From Bdellovibrionales bacterium (lineage in GTDB: Bacteria > Bdellovibrionota > Bdellovibrionia > Bdellovibrionales > UBA1609), in contig DAIDIG010000011.1 in assembly GCA_027459485.1 (NCBI GenBank), positions 23,368 to 87,367 on the forward strand: a stretch of DNA of 64,000 bases, read 5' to 3'. Below are positions 55,445 to 63,328 of the stretch, piece after piece. The notes beneath the pieces were generated by a model. It worked only from the letters and a program-made list of their open reading frames with translations. It made no database searches and was not told the DNA's origin. Every line of letters starts with the position of its first letter. Position 1 is the stretch's first letter. The translations under genes and the position numbers were made by a program.

Positions 55445-56764
55445 TTACCCGTGGCGCATCACGGCTTCGATGTCCGCAATTTCTTTCGGGCATTTCACGG
55501 TGAGATTTTCATGACCCGATTCGGTGACCAAAATATCGTCTTCGATACGAATGCCGATGCCGCGAAGTTCATTCGGCACATCGGGGCTGTCTTTCGGTAT
55601 GTAAAGCCCGGGCTCGATCGTCAAAACAAAGCCAGCCTCAATCTGTCGCGGCTCATTGTTGACTGAAATTGTGCCGGCGTCGTGAACGTCCATGCCCAGC
55701 CAATGCGAAACCCCGTGCATATAAAACTTCATGTATTCTTTCTTCTCGATGAGATCGTCTTTGCGCCCTTTGAGGAGTTTCTCGTCGATCATCACATCGG
55801 TGAGTTTCGAGATCGTCTCTCGCTGTAAACCTTCGCGACTCACCCCCGGTTTTACCATCGCCACGAGCTCTTTCTGCACGTTTAAAACTTTCTGATAAAT
55901 GCGCTTTTGCGTCTCGCTGAATCGCCCGTTAACCGGGAAGACCCGCGTAATATCACCCGAAAAGTAATTGAACTCGCCGCCGGCATCGAGAAGCAGAAGA
56001 TCGCCGTCGCGGCAGGTTTGATCGTTAAAGTTATAATGGAGGGTCGTTGCATTTTCGCCACTTGCAACGATGGCATGGTAGCCTTCGCGGGGGCAGCCGC
56101 GCTCCATAATCGCGCGCACGAAAACACCATGAAGCGCGCGCTCGTTGATGCCCGGTCGAATGGCCTTCATGACCTCGATGTGAGCTTCGCCCGAAGCCTC
56201 GCAGGCTTGACGGTGCCACTCGACCTCCACCGAAGATTTACGCAAACGAAGCTCGCCGATCAGCGCGCGCGGGTCGACAATCGGCAAATTCCCGCGATTG
56301 GCGCGTGAGCGCGACCAGGTCAGATCGTTCACCATTTGCAAAATTAGCTCATCAAAGCGCCGGTCATTGTAAAGCGAATAGAAAAGTTGATCGACGTCGG
56401 CGAGAAGCTTCGGTAATTCAGCCCGTATCGCTTCGATGGGGTAAGTGGCATCGATGTGAAAATTCGCTTTCGTGCCGTCGGTGCCGTAGCGAAAACCCGT
56501 CCAGGTTTCTTGGGCCGGGTCTTTTGACATCACAAACATAACCGTTTCAGGCTTTTTGCCCGGCCGATAGACAAAAACGGAATTTGGTTCTTCAAACCCG
56601 GTCAGATAAAAAAAGTTCGATTCTTGCCGGTATGGGTAATTCACGTCGCCATTTCGGATGTATTCGGGGTTCGCCGCGATGACGAGCGCGCCACCTTTGA
56701 TCGTCGGCGATAATTTTTTTCGCCGCTCTTCAAATATACTCATCGAAAATTGTGGAGTTCGCAT
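55445..56764 (-). CDS. pepP: Xaa-Pro aminopeptidase (PepP, M24B)
   Basis: Cytoplasmic metallopeptidase of 439 residues that removes N-terminal residues preceding proline. The pita-bread ligands are visible: D in LLLLDAGGEF, D in FSGDITRVFP, H in HGVSHWLGMDVHD, E in VLTIEPGLYI and E in GIRIEDDILV. The N-terminal aminopeptidase P domain is intact. It is the last gene of the overlapping run from the heme-c barrel through tlyA. Confidence 0.93.
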   Translation of the reverse strand: MRTPQFSMSIFEERRKKLSPTIKGGALVIAANPEYIRNGDVNYPYRQESNFFYLTGFEEPNSVFVYRPGKKPETVMFVMSKDPAQETWTGFRYGTDGTKANFHIDATYPIEAIRAELPKLLADVDQLFYSLYNDRRFDELILQMVNDLTWSRSRANRGNLPIVDPRALIGELRLRKSSVEVEWHRQACEASGEAHIEVMKAIRPGINERALHGVFVRAIMERGCPREGYHAIVASGENATTLHYNFNDQTCRDGDLLLLDAGGEFNYFSGDITRVFPVNGRFSETQKRIYQKVLNVQKELVAMVKPGVSREGLQRETISKLTDVMIDEKLLKGRKDDLIEKKEYMKFYMHGVSHWLGMDVHDAGTISVNNEPRQIEAGFVLTIEPGLYIPKDSPDVPNELRGIGIRIEDDILVTESGHENLTVKCPKEIADIEAVMRHG

Positions 56765-56779
56765 AGCCCCGCCTTTGAT

Positions 56780-57754
56780 TTAAAATCCGTATTTAGCAAG
56801 TAACTGTTGTGCCGCTTTGTCGCCGGCCGCCTCGCCCGCCGTCACTAAAATTCGTCGCGAACCGAAGTCATCCATGCTGATGCCTTGAGTGTTCACATCG
56901 ATTTCATCCGTCACGAGCGATCGCGCCTTCCAAATTTGACGGCGAATTTCATCCCACAGCACCATGGTCGATTCGTTCACTTCGGTGTGCGTCTGACTGA
57001 ATAAATCGCCGTCATCGAGCACGTTCACTAAAATGATAACATTAAACCCTTCACCGCGCAGCCGGCTCACGATGTCGGGCAAGCTGAGCGGATCGGCCAT
57101 CACGTTGCCGGTTGGTTTTAAGATCGGCGGCAGCGACAGACAATCTTGAACAATCTGCGGGAGTGACCCAGCCGCCGGCAAATCAACCGTACCTTGGTGC
57201 AGGTAAAGAACCGGGCAGGTAAACGGCAAGCTGGTTTTCGTGACATCCACGCTGTCCAGATTTTGATTTAAAAAACTCGTCAATATAGACGCCGACTGAG
57301 TTTGCCGTTTTCGCGAAAAAAAGCCCGTCGAGTTGAGGTCCAGTTGCTCTAGCTTATAAAGCTTCCACTCCGCTTCATGGATCTGCCCGTGCTGGGCATA
57401 GAGTGCTCCCACAAGCGAACCCCATTCGATACCGACCACGGCGTTGATCGGGATCTCGGCTTTCAGAAGCTCTTTTATAACCCCCACATGCGCAAACGCC
57501 TTGTAGCCACCTGGGCCCAGAATCACGGCCACGCGCTTATCCGCTTTAGCCAGATTCGACGGGGCCGCGAAATGCTTGATTGGCATATTGTCGTTGTCGA
57601 ACGGCTCGGCAAAGCCCTTATTGCGTACCCCAAGGTCGCTTCTCGAAGTCAAGGTCGAGCATCCTAATGTCAGTAGGCCGGCGAATGTAAATAAAGCCCG
57701 GCAAAATCTAGCGTTGATCCTTCTCAGCGAATAAAAAGTATTCTTGGTTGCCAT
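56780..57754 (-). CDS. Patatin-like lipoprotein lacking catalytic residues
   Basis: A 324-residue lipoprotein (lipobox TLGC, Cys 32). Its fold is patatin-like: the oxyanion loop is VILGPGGYKAFAHVGV (residues about 78-91) and the nucleophile elbow GIEWGSLVGALYAQ. The catalytic serine of GXSXG is replaced by Glu110 (GIEWG), and the Asp of the usual DGG motif is not found (NVMADPLSL). A phospholipase reaction is therefore unlikely; a binding or scaffolding role is possible. The gene starts 46 bases inside tlyA. Confidence 0.75.
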   Translation of the reverse strand: MATKNTFYSLRRINARFCRALFTFAGLLTLGCSTLTSRSDLGVRNKGFAEPFDNDNMPIKHFAAPSNLAKADKRVAVILGPGGYKAFAHVGVIKELLKAEIPINAVVGIEWGSLVGALYAQHGQIHEAEWKLYKLEQLDLNSTGFFSRKRQTQSASILTSFLNQNLDSVDVTKTSLPFTCPVLYLHQGTVDLPAAGSLPQIVQDCLSLPPILKPTGNVMADPLSLPDIVSRLRGEGFNVIILVNVLDDGDLFSQTHTEVNESTMVLWDEIRRQIWKARSLVTDEIDVNTQGISMDDFGSRRILVTAGEAAGDKAAQQLLAKYGF

Positions 57755-58472
57755 CTTTGCCTTTGATTTTTGACTTGATCACATTGCGGAGCAAAAATCC
57801 AGCTTCGGTGGCGAGCAGAATAAGGTGCTTGATGGCGCGGTCGACCTCGACCTGCGACTTAACAATGCCGCGTTTATCTAAATGGGTGCGGCCAACCTCA
57901 AATTGGGGTTTGACGAGCGCAAGCATGAACCCGCCCGGCTTTAAGACACGATGAAGCCCGGCAAATACGTGTTTCAATGAAATAAACGAAACATCGACGA
58001 CCCCAAGATCAAACTGTTTCGTCATACTCGGCGATTTATCGAGCTCACGCGCATTGAGCTGGCCGATGAACTCGACCCGCGGATCGGCGAGAAGTTTTGC
58101 CGCCATTTCGCCTTCACTCACGTCGATGGCGGTCACATGTGCGGCCCCGCGCTGAAGCAGGCAGTCTGTAAAGCCGCCGGTTGAGGCTCCGACATCCAAA
58201 ACGGTTAAACTGTCGACATCAAACTTTAATTCGTCGAGGGCCCCTTCTAGCTTAAGGCCGCCGCGAGAGACATACTTTAATATGTCGGCGTCGCTCTGCA
58301 CGCGAACCTCATCTGCGCCTAAAGTATACGGCGTCGATGATTTCGTCACCGACCTCCATGATTTCTTGAGCTCGCGAATTTCAACGGCGCCGGCGGCGAT
58401 CAGCTCTTGAGCTTTGGTTTTCGACGGAGCAAGCCCTTCATCGACAAGGGCCTGATCGATTCGTTTCTTCAC
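57708..58472 (-). CDS. tlyA: TlyA-family 16S/23S rRNA 2'-O-methyltransferase
   Basis: A 254-residue protein with an N-terminal S4-like RNA-binding domain (RIDQALVDEGLAPSKTKAQELI) and an FtsJ-type SAM-binding domain (LTVLDVGASTGGFTDCLLQRGA, then KQFDLGVVDVSFISLKHVF). In Mycobacterium TlyA methylates cytidines in both ribosomal RNAs. Older databases call it hemolysin A, which is misleading. It overlaps the cytochrome c gene start side by 4 bases and the patatin-like gene by 46 bases. Confidence 0.92.
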   Translation of the reverse strand: MKKRIDQALVDEGLAPSKTKAQELIAAGAVEIRELKKSWRSVTKSSTPYTLGADEVRVQSDADILKYVSRGGLKLEGALDELKFDVDSLTVLDVGASTGGFTDCLLQRGAAHVTAIDVSEGEMAAKLLADPRVEFIGQLNARELDKSPSMTKQFDLGVVDVSFISLKHVFAGLHRVLKPGGFMLALVKPQFEVGRTHLDKRGIVKSQVEVDRAIKHLILLATEAGFLLRNVIKSKIKGKDGNQEYFLFAEKDQR

Positions 58473-58813
58473 GGTTTGAGCGACGAAAAATACGCGGCCA
58501 GGTCGCGAATGTCCTGATCATTTAACATTTTCGCGATGCCACTCATGATGGGGTTTGTGCGCGTTCCGCTTTTAAAAGCGTGCAGCTGCTCGACAATATA
58601 ATTTTCTTTTTGGCCGGCGAGGTTCGGCCAGTTGTCGTTAACGCTGATGCCGTTCTGCCCGTGGCATGCTGTACAAGTTGCGGATTTCGTTTTACCCGCA
58701 CTTACATCTCCGCCAGAGCCTGGCCACGCAAAGGCCGGCGCAGAAATCACCGCGACCGCCATCGCTACGACTAAGCCATTAAATTTCGATTTGTAGAATT
58801 GCATACGTTGCAT
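58469..58813 (-). CDS. Monoheme cytochrome c (c553-like)
   Basis: A periplasmic 114-residue cytochrome with a signal peptide (GLVVAMAVAVISAPAFA), heme site CTACH and distal Met in NPIMSGIAK. It carries electrons, possibly to the caa3 oxidase encoded elsewhere in the window. ATG 58813 has AAGGTGG 5-8 bases upstream and is preferred over GTG 58828. It overlaps the upstream barrel gene by 35 bases. Confidence 0.85.
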   Translation of the reverse strand: MQRMQFYKSKFNGLVVAMAVAVISAPAFAWPGSGGDVSAGKTKSATCTACHGQNGISVNDNWPNLAGQKENYIVEQLHAFKSGTRTNPIMSGIAKMLNDQDIRDLAAYFSSLKP

Positions 58814-59978
58814 TTTGACCACCTTCACCGATACTGTCTACTTCTGAAGAATTCGTTGCGCGCGCGAACTCCGTCCGCATTTGAATGTCCACGCCAGGTC
58901 CGATAAACCAGCGAAATCCGATGCCGTGTCGATCATATATGTCGCCTGAATGGGTCACGTCTGGCATCAGCCAGTCGTACTTATAAATGAGCGTGAGCCG
59001 CTGATTCACGTTGTAATCAACCCAAACCATTGTGCCTTGCGATCGAGCCGTACCGAGTTCAGTCACGTACGTGCTACTGTTAGCGAAGCCGTTACCCAAA
59101 TTGTCGTCCCAGTTTCTAGCGGCGTCGTACTCGAGCTTTACATCGATCGGAATTCGATCGTTTGTGGCGCGACCGAGTGATGCAACCGAGTAGAAAGCAT
59201 AGGCTTCGCGCGACGCAAGAGTTGTGGTCGGTTTAAAATACTGTGCACTCGCGCCCACCATGACCCATGTCGGCATATAGCGCACGTTGAAAAACCCCCC
59301 AAGCTGCTCCGCGCCACCTTGAACAAAACTTGTGCCCATGTTGTTCGCGCCGTTAACAAGCGCCATATCATAATGCAATTGCGAGGTGGGAGTCCCTGAC
59401 AGTTGAGCCCCGGTATCAAACTCGTACCACTGCGTACCAGTCTGCACGCGGGTGTATGTTCGATGTTCGTCGGTTACAATACCGAACGCCGGCCGAATAC
59501 GCCCGACAATCAAATCATCAGCCAGGTGCGCCTGCCCGTTATGGGGAGCGAGTTCAAACAACGCATAGGCGCTGCGCGTGGGAGCCTGCGACAAACCTGC
59601 GATATTTTCATCTAAGACGAGATGAATTCGCCCGTCCGCATCGACTGGAATGTTACCCGCGACAGATCCCGACATGATTGCGGCGCCACCATTTGCCGCC
59701 GTCGGCCGCTGCGGAAAATAATCGATCGCGCGAAAATCAGCGGAGGCATAATCTTGCACAAGAAAAGGGTTAATCTTAAAACCGTGCGCGGCGAACAACT
59801 TGCCATCGACCGTTCGCGGACCACCGCCCGACGGATTCACGTGGCATGCCGTGCAGTTCATTGTATTGTAGCGAACCGCGTATTCAGGGAAGGCGTGCGC
59901 TCGAAAAGAAAATCCTGTGAAAAAAACCGCAGTAACCAAGACTAGGTTCGAAATGTTTGCTCTCATTAGTCCAATCAA
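58779..59978 (-). CDS. Exported heme-c protein with predicted outer-membrane beta-barrel
   Basis: A 399-residue exported protein. The signal peptide (LVLVTAVFFTGFSFRAHA) is followed by one heme-binding CTACH (C42, C45, H46) in the conserved context NCTACHVNPSGGG. From about residue 95 the sequence alternates in beta-strand fashion up to a final ILQIEI, as in porin-like barrels. This suggests a barrel with a plugged heme domain, as in porin-cytochrome proteins, but only a single heme is present. The downstream cytochrome c may interact. ATG 59966 is an alternative start. Confidence 0.72.
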   Translation of the reverse strand: MIGLMRANISNLVLVTAVFFTGFSFRAHAFPEYAVRYNTMNCTACHVNPSGGGPRTVDGKLFAAHGFKINPFLVQDYASADFRAIDYFPQRPTAANGGAAIMSGSVAGNIPVDADGRIHLVLDENIAGLSQAPTRSAYALFELAPHNGQAHLADDLIVGRIRPAFGIVTDEHRTYTRVQTGTQWYEFDTGAQLSGTPTSQLHYDMALVNGANNMGTSFVQGGAEQLGGFFNVRYMPTWVMVGASAQYFKPTTTLASREAYAFYSVASLGRATNDRIPIDVKLEYDAARNWDDNLGNGFANSSTYVTELGTARSQGTMVWVDYNVNQRLTLIYKYDWLMPDVTHSGDIYDRHGIGFRWFIGPGVDIQMRTEFARATNSSEVDSIGEGGQNATYAILQIEI

Positions 59979-60016
59979 TAATTGAGTGATGATTAAAATG
60001 CACGCGATATTGCAGC

Positions 60017-60874
60017 CTAGCGACGCCTGCTTTCATTTTTTTTTACGAGCTCGCCAAGTTGGCTCGCCCGCCCATTAAATTTGAGCAAAATTGTCTCACA
60101 ATCATGCGACACGCTGCTCAACAATTCGCGCGTTTTCTTTTCGCCTAGTATGTATGGTAATCCGTTCTTCTCGGGCCGATCTGGATTGAAATCAAGTAAG
60201 TCGTCTGCGATTTGAAAAGCAAGACCCAGTTTTGCTCCGAACTCGCGAATGAGCATTTGCTCTGTTTGCGGCCGTCGTGCCAAAACAGCCACGCCTTCTG
60301 AGGCATAACGAATTAGTGCGCCAGTTTTACGTTCGTGCATGCGAAGTAGGTCTTCGGCCGGCACGGCGATGGAACCACGCGCCATTTGCAAATCAGCCAC
60401 TTGGCCAGCCACCATGCCGCTAAACCCGGCCGCTTCGGCAAGCAGACGAGTGAGCTCTAAACCCAGTTCTGGAATATCTTTGTAGTTCTCGCCGATCACA
60501 TAAAACGCTTCAGTCAAAAGCGCGTCACCGGCAAGCAGTGCCGTATCTTCGCCGAATAAAATATGATTTGTGTAAACGCCTCGGCGATACATATCGTCGT
60601 CCATCGCCGGCAAGTCGTCGTGGATAAGCGAATAAGTATGCACCAGTTCAACGGCAGCCGCATGCGGAGTGACGCGGTTGAAATCAACGTCGAGAAGCTC
60701 CGCCGTTAAAAACGCCACGAGCGGGCGAAATCTTTTGCCGCCGGAATAGAGCGAATACTCGACTGACCGGCGCAAAGCCTCTGCGCTCGGCATGAGTTCG
60801 CGTGCCCGCTTATGAAAATGGGCGTTTAAAAATGCTTCGAGAGCCTCGACCGCCGCTCGTTCGCCAATCGGCAT
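60017..60874 (-). CDS. ispA: Polyprenyl (farnesyl) diphosphate synthase IspA
   Basis: A 285-residue short-chain isoprenyl synthase that makes geranyl/farnesyl diphosphate. The first aspartate-rich motif is LIHDDLPAMDDD and the second is FQIADDLLDF. The size and the position after xseB, as in E. coli and many others, fit IspA; chain length cannot be read from the sequence with certainty. It starts 5 bases after the xseB stop. Confidence 0.9.
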   Translation of the reverse strand: MPIGERAAVEALEAFLNAHFHKRARELMPSAEALRRSVEYSLYSGGKRFRPLVAFLTAELLDVDFNRVTPHAAAVELVHTYSLIHDDLPAMDDDMYRRGVYTNHILFGEDTALLAGDALLTEAFYVIGENYKDIPELGLELTRLLAEAAGFSGMVAGQVADLQMARGSIAVPAEDLLRMHERKTGALIRYASEGVAVLARRPQTEQMLIREFGAKLGLAFQIADDLLDFNPDRPEKNGLPYILGEKKTRELLSSVSHDCETILLKFNGRASQLGELVKKNESRRR

Positions 60875-60879
60875 GAAGT

Positions 60880-61086
60880 TTAAGCCTTATATACGGGCGT
60901 ACCGTCGGCATCGACTTTCAGTAGAATTTTGACCTTCTCTTCAGCCGCGGTCAGCGTGTTTTGCAGTTCACGCGACAGTCGGACACCTTCTTCGAAGATT
61001 TTGAGCGAATCTTCGAGCGAGGTGTTGCCGGCCTCCATGACCTTCACGATCTCTTCGAGGCGCTCGAGTTTTTTTTCAAATTCCAT
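60880..61086 (-). CDS. xseB: Exodeoxyribonuclease VII small subunit XseB
   Basis: The 68-residue small subunit of exonuclease VII. The pattern FEKKLERLEEIVKVMEAGNTSLEDSLKIFEEGVRL is diagnostic of XseB and forms a helical hairpin. GGGAG lies 6 bases before ATG 61086. It sits between xseA and ispA in the expected operon. Confidence 0.96.
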   Translation of the reverse strand: MEFEKKLERLEEIVKVMEAGNTSLEDSLKIFEEGVRLSRELQNTLTAAEEKVKILLKVDADGTPVYKA

Positions 61087-61112
61087 CTCTAACTCCCGGC
61101 GCTTTTCGCGCT

Positions 61113-62531
61113 TTATTGTTTTATCGTTTCAATTTTTGCCTGGGCCGAACCTTTGGCAAATGTCAGCTCAATGCTCTCACCGGCTTTTAATTGGGCGGCA
61201 TCGTTCACAATCGATTGATCGGCACGCTTCACAATCGAATATCCGCGCTCGACGACCCGAAGCGGGCTCATCGCATCGAGCCGACCAGCCGATTCGCGCA
61301 ACCTGCCCGATCGCGAATCAAGAGTCTTCAAAATTGCCGCCGAAAGTTTGAAATCGTCGCTTTCGAGCCGCTTGTGAAGGCGCACGATTTTTTCTTGCGG
61401 AGTGGGTATTTTTCGCATGGTCAGATCGACGTACACACTCTGGTCTTCGAGATAACGAAAGACCGCGTTTTCAAGTCGCACCATCAGCTCGTCGTTTCGA
61501 AATTGCAAATCGCGTAAAAGCTTTTGTGGATCAACCAATCGCTTGCCGAGCGACACAATACGCTCAGTTCTTTGCGAAAGACCCGACCGCCAGCACTGCC
61601 AAAGACAGAGCTTTAGAGCGTCGATACGCTCGAGCGTTTCACCGACGCTTTTTGCGACGAGCTCGGCGGCGGCAGACGGTGTCGGCGCCCGCAGATCGGC
61701 GACAAAATCGGCAATTGTGAAATCGATTTCGTGCCCAACGGCCGAGATGACGGGGATGCGCGAAGCCGCGATGGCGCGCGCGACACGCTCCTCATTGAAA
61801 CACCACATGTCTTCGATCGAGCCGCCGCCACGGCCCACGATTAAAACATCTATGTCGCGAACTTTATTTATGAGCGTGAGTGCTTGCACAATCGAGTCGG
61901 CGGCACCGTCGCCCTGCACGAGCGCCGGCGCGAGCGTGATCTTCGCTGACTTGTATCGTCGACCGAGTACGTTCAGAATATCTTGCAACGCAGCCCCGGT
62001 CGGCGATGTCACAAGACCGATGTGGCGCGGGTATTTCGGTATCGGCCGCTTGCGTTCAGGCGCGAACAACCCTTCGGCGCTCAGTTTATTTTTGAGTTGC
62101 TCGAATGCTTTTTGTAGGGCGCCGGCACCGACAGGCTCCATGTATTCGCAAAATACCTGATAATTGCCGCGCGGTTCGTAAACCGTGATTTTGCCGTGAA
62201 TGAGAACTTCAAGTCCGTTCTCGGGCCGAAATTTAAGCTTCGAATTAAATCCTCGAAACATCACCGCACTGATCTGCGCGCCGTCGTCTTTGAGGCTAAA
62301 ATAAAAATGACCCGACGTATGCGGCTTGAAATTTGAGATTTCACCACGCACCCAGATCTCGCGAAACTCGCCTTCGAGGCGCTCGCGAATAAGGGAGTTG
62401 AGTTCGGAAATGGAATAGACATGCGGCTCTTCGTGCATCTCGGCGTCGGATACGCCGGCACTTTGCGCTTCATGTGCCTTTTCGCGAGGGCTTTCTAGGT
62501 CAAAACCAATTTGTGCGTCTGGTAGTTTCAT
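61113..62531 (-). CDS. xseA: Exodeoxyribonuclease VII large subunit XseA
   Basis: The 472-residue catalytic subunit of exonuclease VII, which degrades single-stranded DNA from both ends. After about 35 non-conserved residues the family starts with SISELNSLIRERLE, then the OB-fold WVRGEISNFKPHTSGHFYFSLKD. The nuclease core has GLVTSPTGAALQDIL, IVGRGGGSIEDMWCF and VISAVGHEIDFTIADFVADLRAPTPSAAAEL. First gene of the xseA-xseB-ispA operon. Confidence 0.96.
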   Translation of the reverse strand: MKLPDAQIGFDLESPREKAHEAQSAGVSDAEMHEEPHVYSISELNSLIRERLEGEFREIWVRGEISNFKPHTSGHFYFSLKDDGAQISAVMFRGFNSKLKFRPENGLEVLIHGKITVYEPRGNYQVFCEYMEPVGAGALQKAFEQLKNKLSAEGLFAPERKRPIPKYPRHIGLVTSPTGAALQDILNVLGRRYKSAKITLAPALVQGDGAADSIVQALTLINKVRDIDVLIVGRGGGSIEDMWCFNEERVARAIAASRIPVISAVGHEIDFTIADFVADLRAPTPSAAAELVAKSVGETLERIDALKLCLWQCWRSGLSQRTERIVSLGKRLVDPQKLLRDLQFRNDELMVRLENAVFRYLEDQSVYVDLTMRKIPTPQEKIVRLHKRLESDDFKLSAAILKTLDSRSGRLRESAGRLDAMSPLRVVERGYSIVKRADQSIVNDAAQLKAGESIELTFAKGSAQAKIETIKQ

Positions 62532-62543
62532 CCCCTCTAGGGA

Positions 62544-62759
62544 CTACCAGACAAACCAAATGTTTTGCAAGGACCAAAGGCCACCGATAACAAGGCAGGC
62601 AAGCGCGAGCCAACGGTGACCGCGCAACTGCTCTACCCACTCTTGCGGGAACATCTCTTCGGCCTTTGCCATGATCGGCATATGAAGCACAAGTGTGACA
62701 ACCGCACCATAGCCGAGGACAAAAAATGGAAATAAAAAGTCAAGCCTTTCGACGCTCAT
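62544..62759 (-). CDS. Small membrane protein, function unknown
   Basis: A 71-residue protein with two hydrophobic segments (LFPFFVLGYGAVVTLVLHMP and LALACLVIGGLWSLQNIWFVW) and no recognised family. It starts 12 bases upstream of xseA on the same strand and could be cotranscribed. No clear ribosome-binding site precedes ATG 62759. Confidence 0.5.
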   Translation of the reverse strand: MSVERLDFLFPFFVLGYGAVVTLVLHMPIMAKAEEMFPQEWVEQLRGHRWLALACLVIGGLWSLQNIWFVW

Positions 62760-62888
62760 GCTGCGCGTATCGGTACCCGCTCGAATAAAATGTAGTCCGG
62801 TGCAGAACTACGCCCCAACGTGAGTCGAGGTCGCGCGACCGCGCGGGTACCGTGCAAATTTATTTTAACGGCACGCAAATTGCGTTCT

Positions 62889-62917
62889 TTGTTTTTAATT
62901 ATTGGGGAATGTAGTAT
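62889..62917 (+). promoter_or_regulatory. Candidate sigma-70 promoter of the structured RNA
   Basis: TTGTTT (62889-62894) and TAGTAT (62912-62917) are 17 bases apart. The expected start near 62924 falls 4 bases before the closing stem of the RNA. Confidence 0.45.
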
Positions 62918-62923
62918 GTGTGA

Positions 62924-63096
62924 GACGCTTCTGTGGTCACATGAAATGTGAACCCTATGCACTGAGTACGGGGGCTGTCCCTGGCGATGGTGTGAATGCT
63001 CACTGCGTGTGAGAATCCTAAAGTCGCCAAATGGCCTACCACCTTAACAAACACGGGTTCAATGGTCATGGTTAGACCACAGAAGGTTTTTCTTCT
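62924..63096 (+). ncRNA. Structured small RNA gene, possibly 6S RNA
   Basis: An RNA of about 170 bases is suggested by nested inverted repeats. An 11-base perfect closing stem (CTTCTGTGGTC at 62928-62938 with GACCACAGAAG at 63075-63085) is followed by a T-rich end (GTTTTTC). Inside it, CATGA (62940-62944) pairs with TCATG (63066-63070) and TGAACCC (62949-62955) with GGGTTCA (63055-63061). The centre holds GGCGA/TCGCC and CTCAC/GTGAG hairpins. The long helix with an open middle and the length resemble 6S RNA, a mimic of an open promoter that holds RNA polymerase. The identity is tentative; tmRNA, RNase P and SRP signatures are absent. Confidence 0.55.
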
Positions 63097-63175
63097 GCGT
63101 AGTGTTCAACCGACTTCAAAACCAAACCATCAGACCGAGTCAGACCTAGAACGGCACGAGCGCCAATCACATTTA

Positions 63176-63187
63176 GTTGACGTCAAC
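63176..63187. promoter_or_regulatory. 12-base palindrome GTTGACGTCAAC
   Basis: A perfect palindrome about 140 bases upstream of the metalloprotease gene. It could bind a dimeric regulator; no regulator is assigned. Confidence 0.3.
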
Positions 63188-63328
63188 CGTGAAAATTTCT
63201 CTGGGTCGTACAAAATTTAATCAGTTTAGGTGCAACTGTTAGGAATTCTTGTGCGAAAAATTTGCTCTGGCTCTTGCAGCGTTTCTTAGCCTTCGATACC
63301 ATGCGCGCTCATATTGTTAGGAGCCGCA

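Larger units (their letters stand above)
62760..63328. other. Gene-free region with a structured RNA candidate
   Basis: No convincing protein-coding frame. It holds the RNA gene below with its promoter and, further down, a 12-base palindrome. Confidence 0.6.

Noticed and set aside
57708..58472. Hemolysin
   Set aside because: The S4 plus FtsJ-like domains identify an rRNA methyltransferase; the hemolysin name is historical.
62924..63096. tmRNA, RNase P RNA or SRP RNA
   Set aside because: The tmRNA acceptor and resume frame, the RNase P GAGGAAAGTCC core and the SRP GGAAGCAGC loop are all absent.
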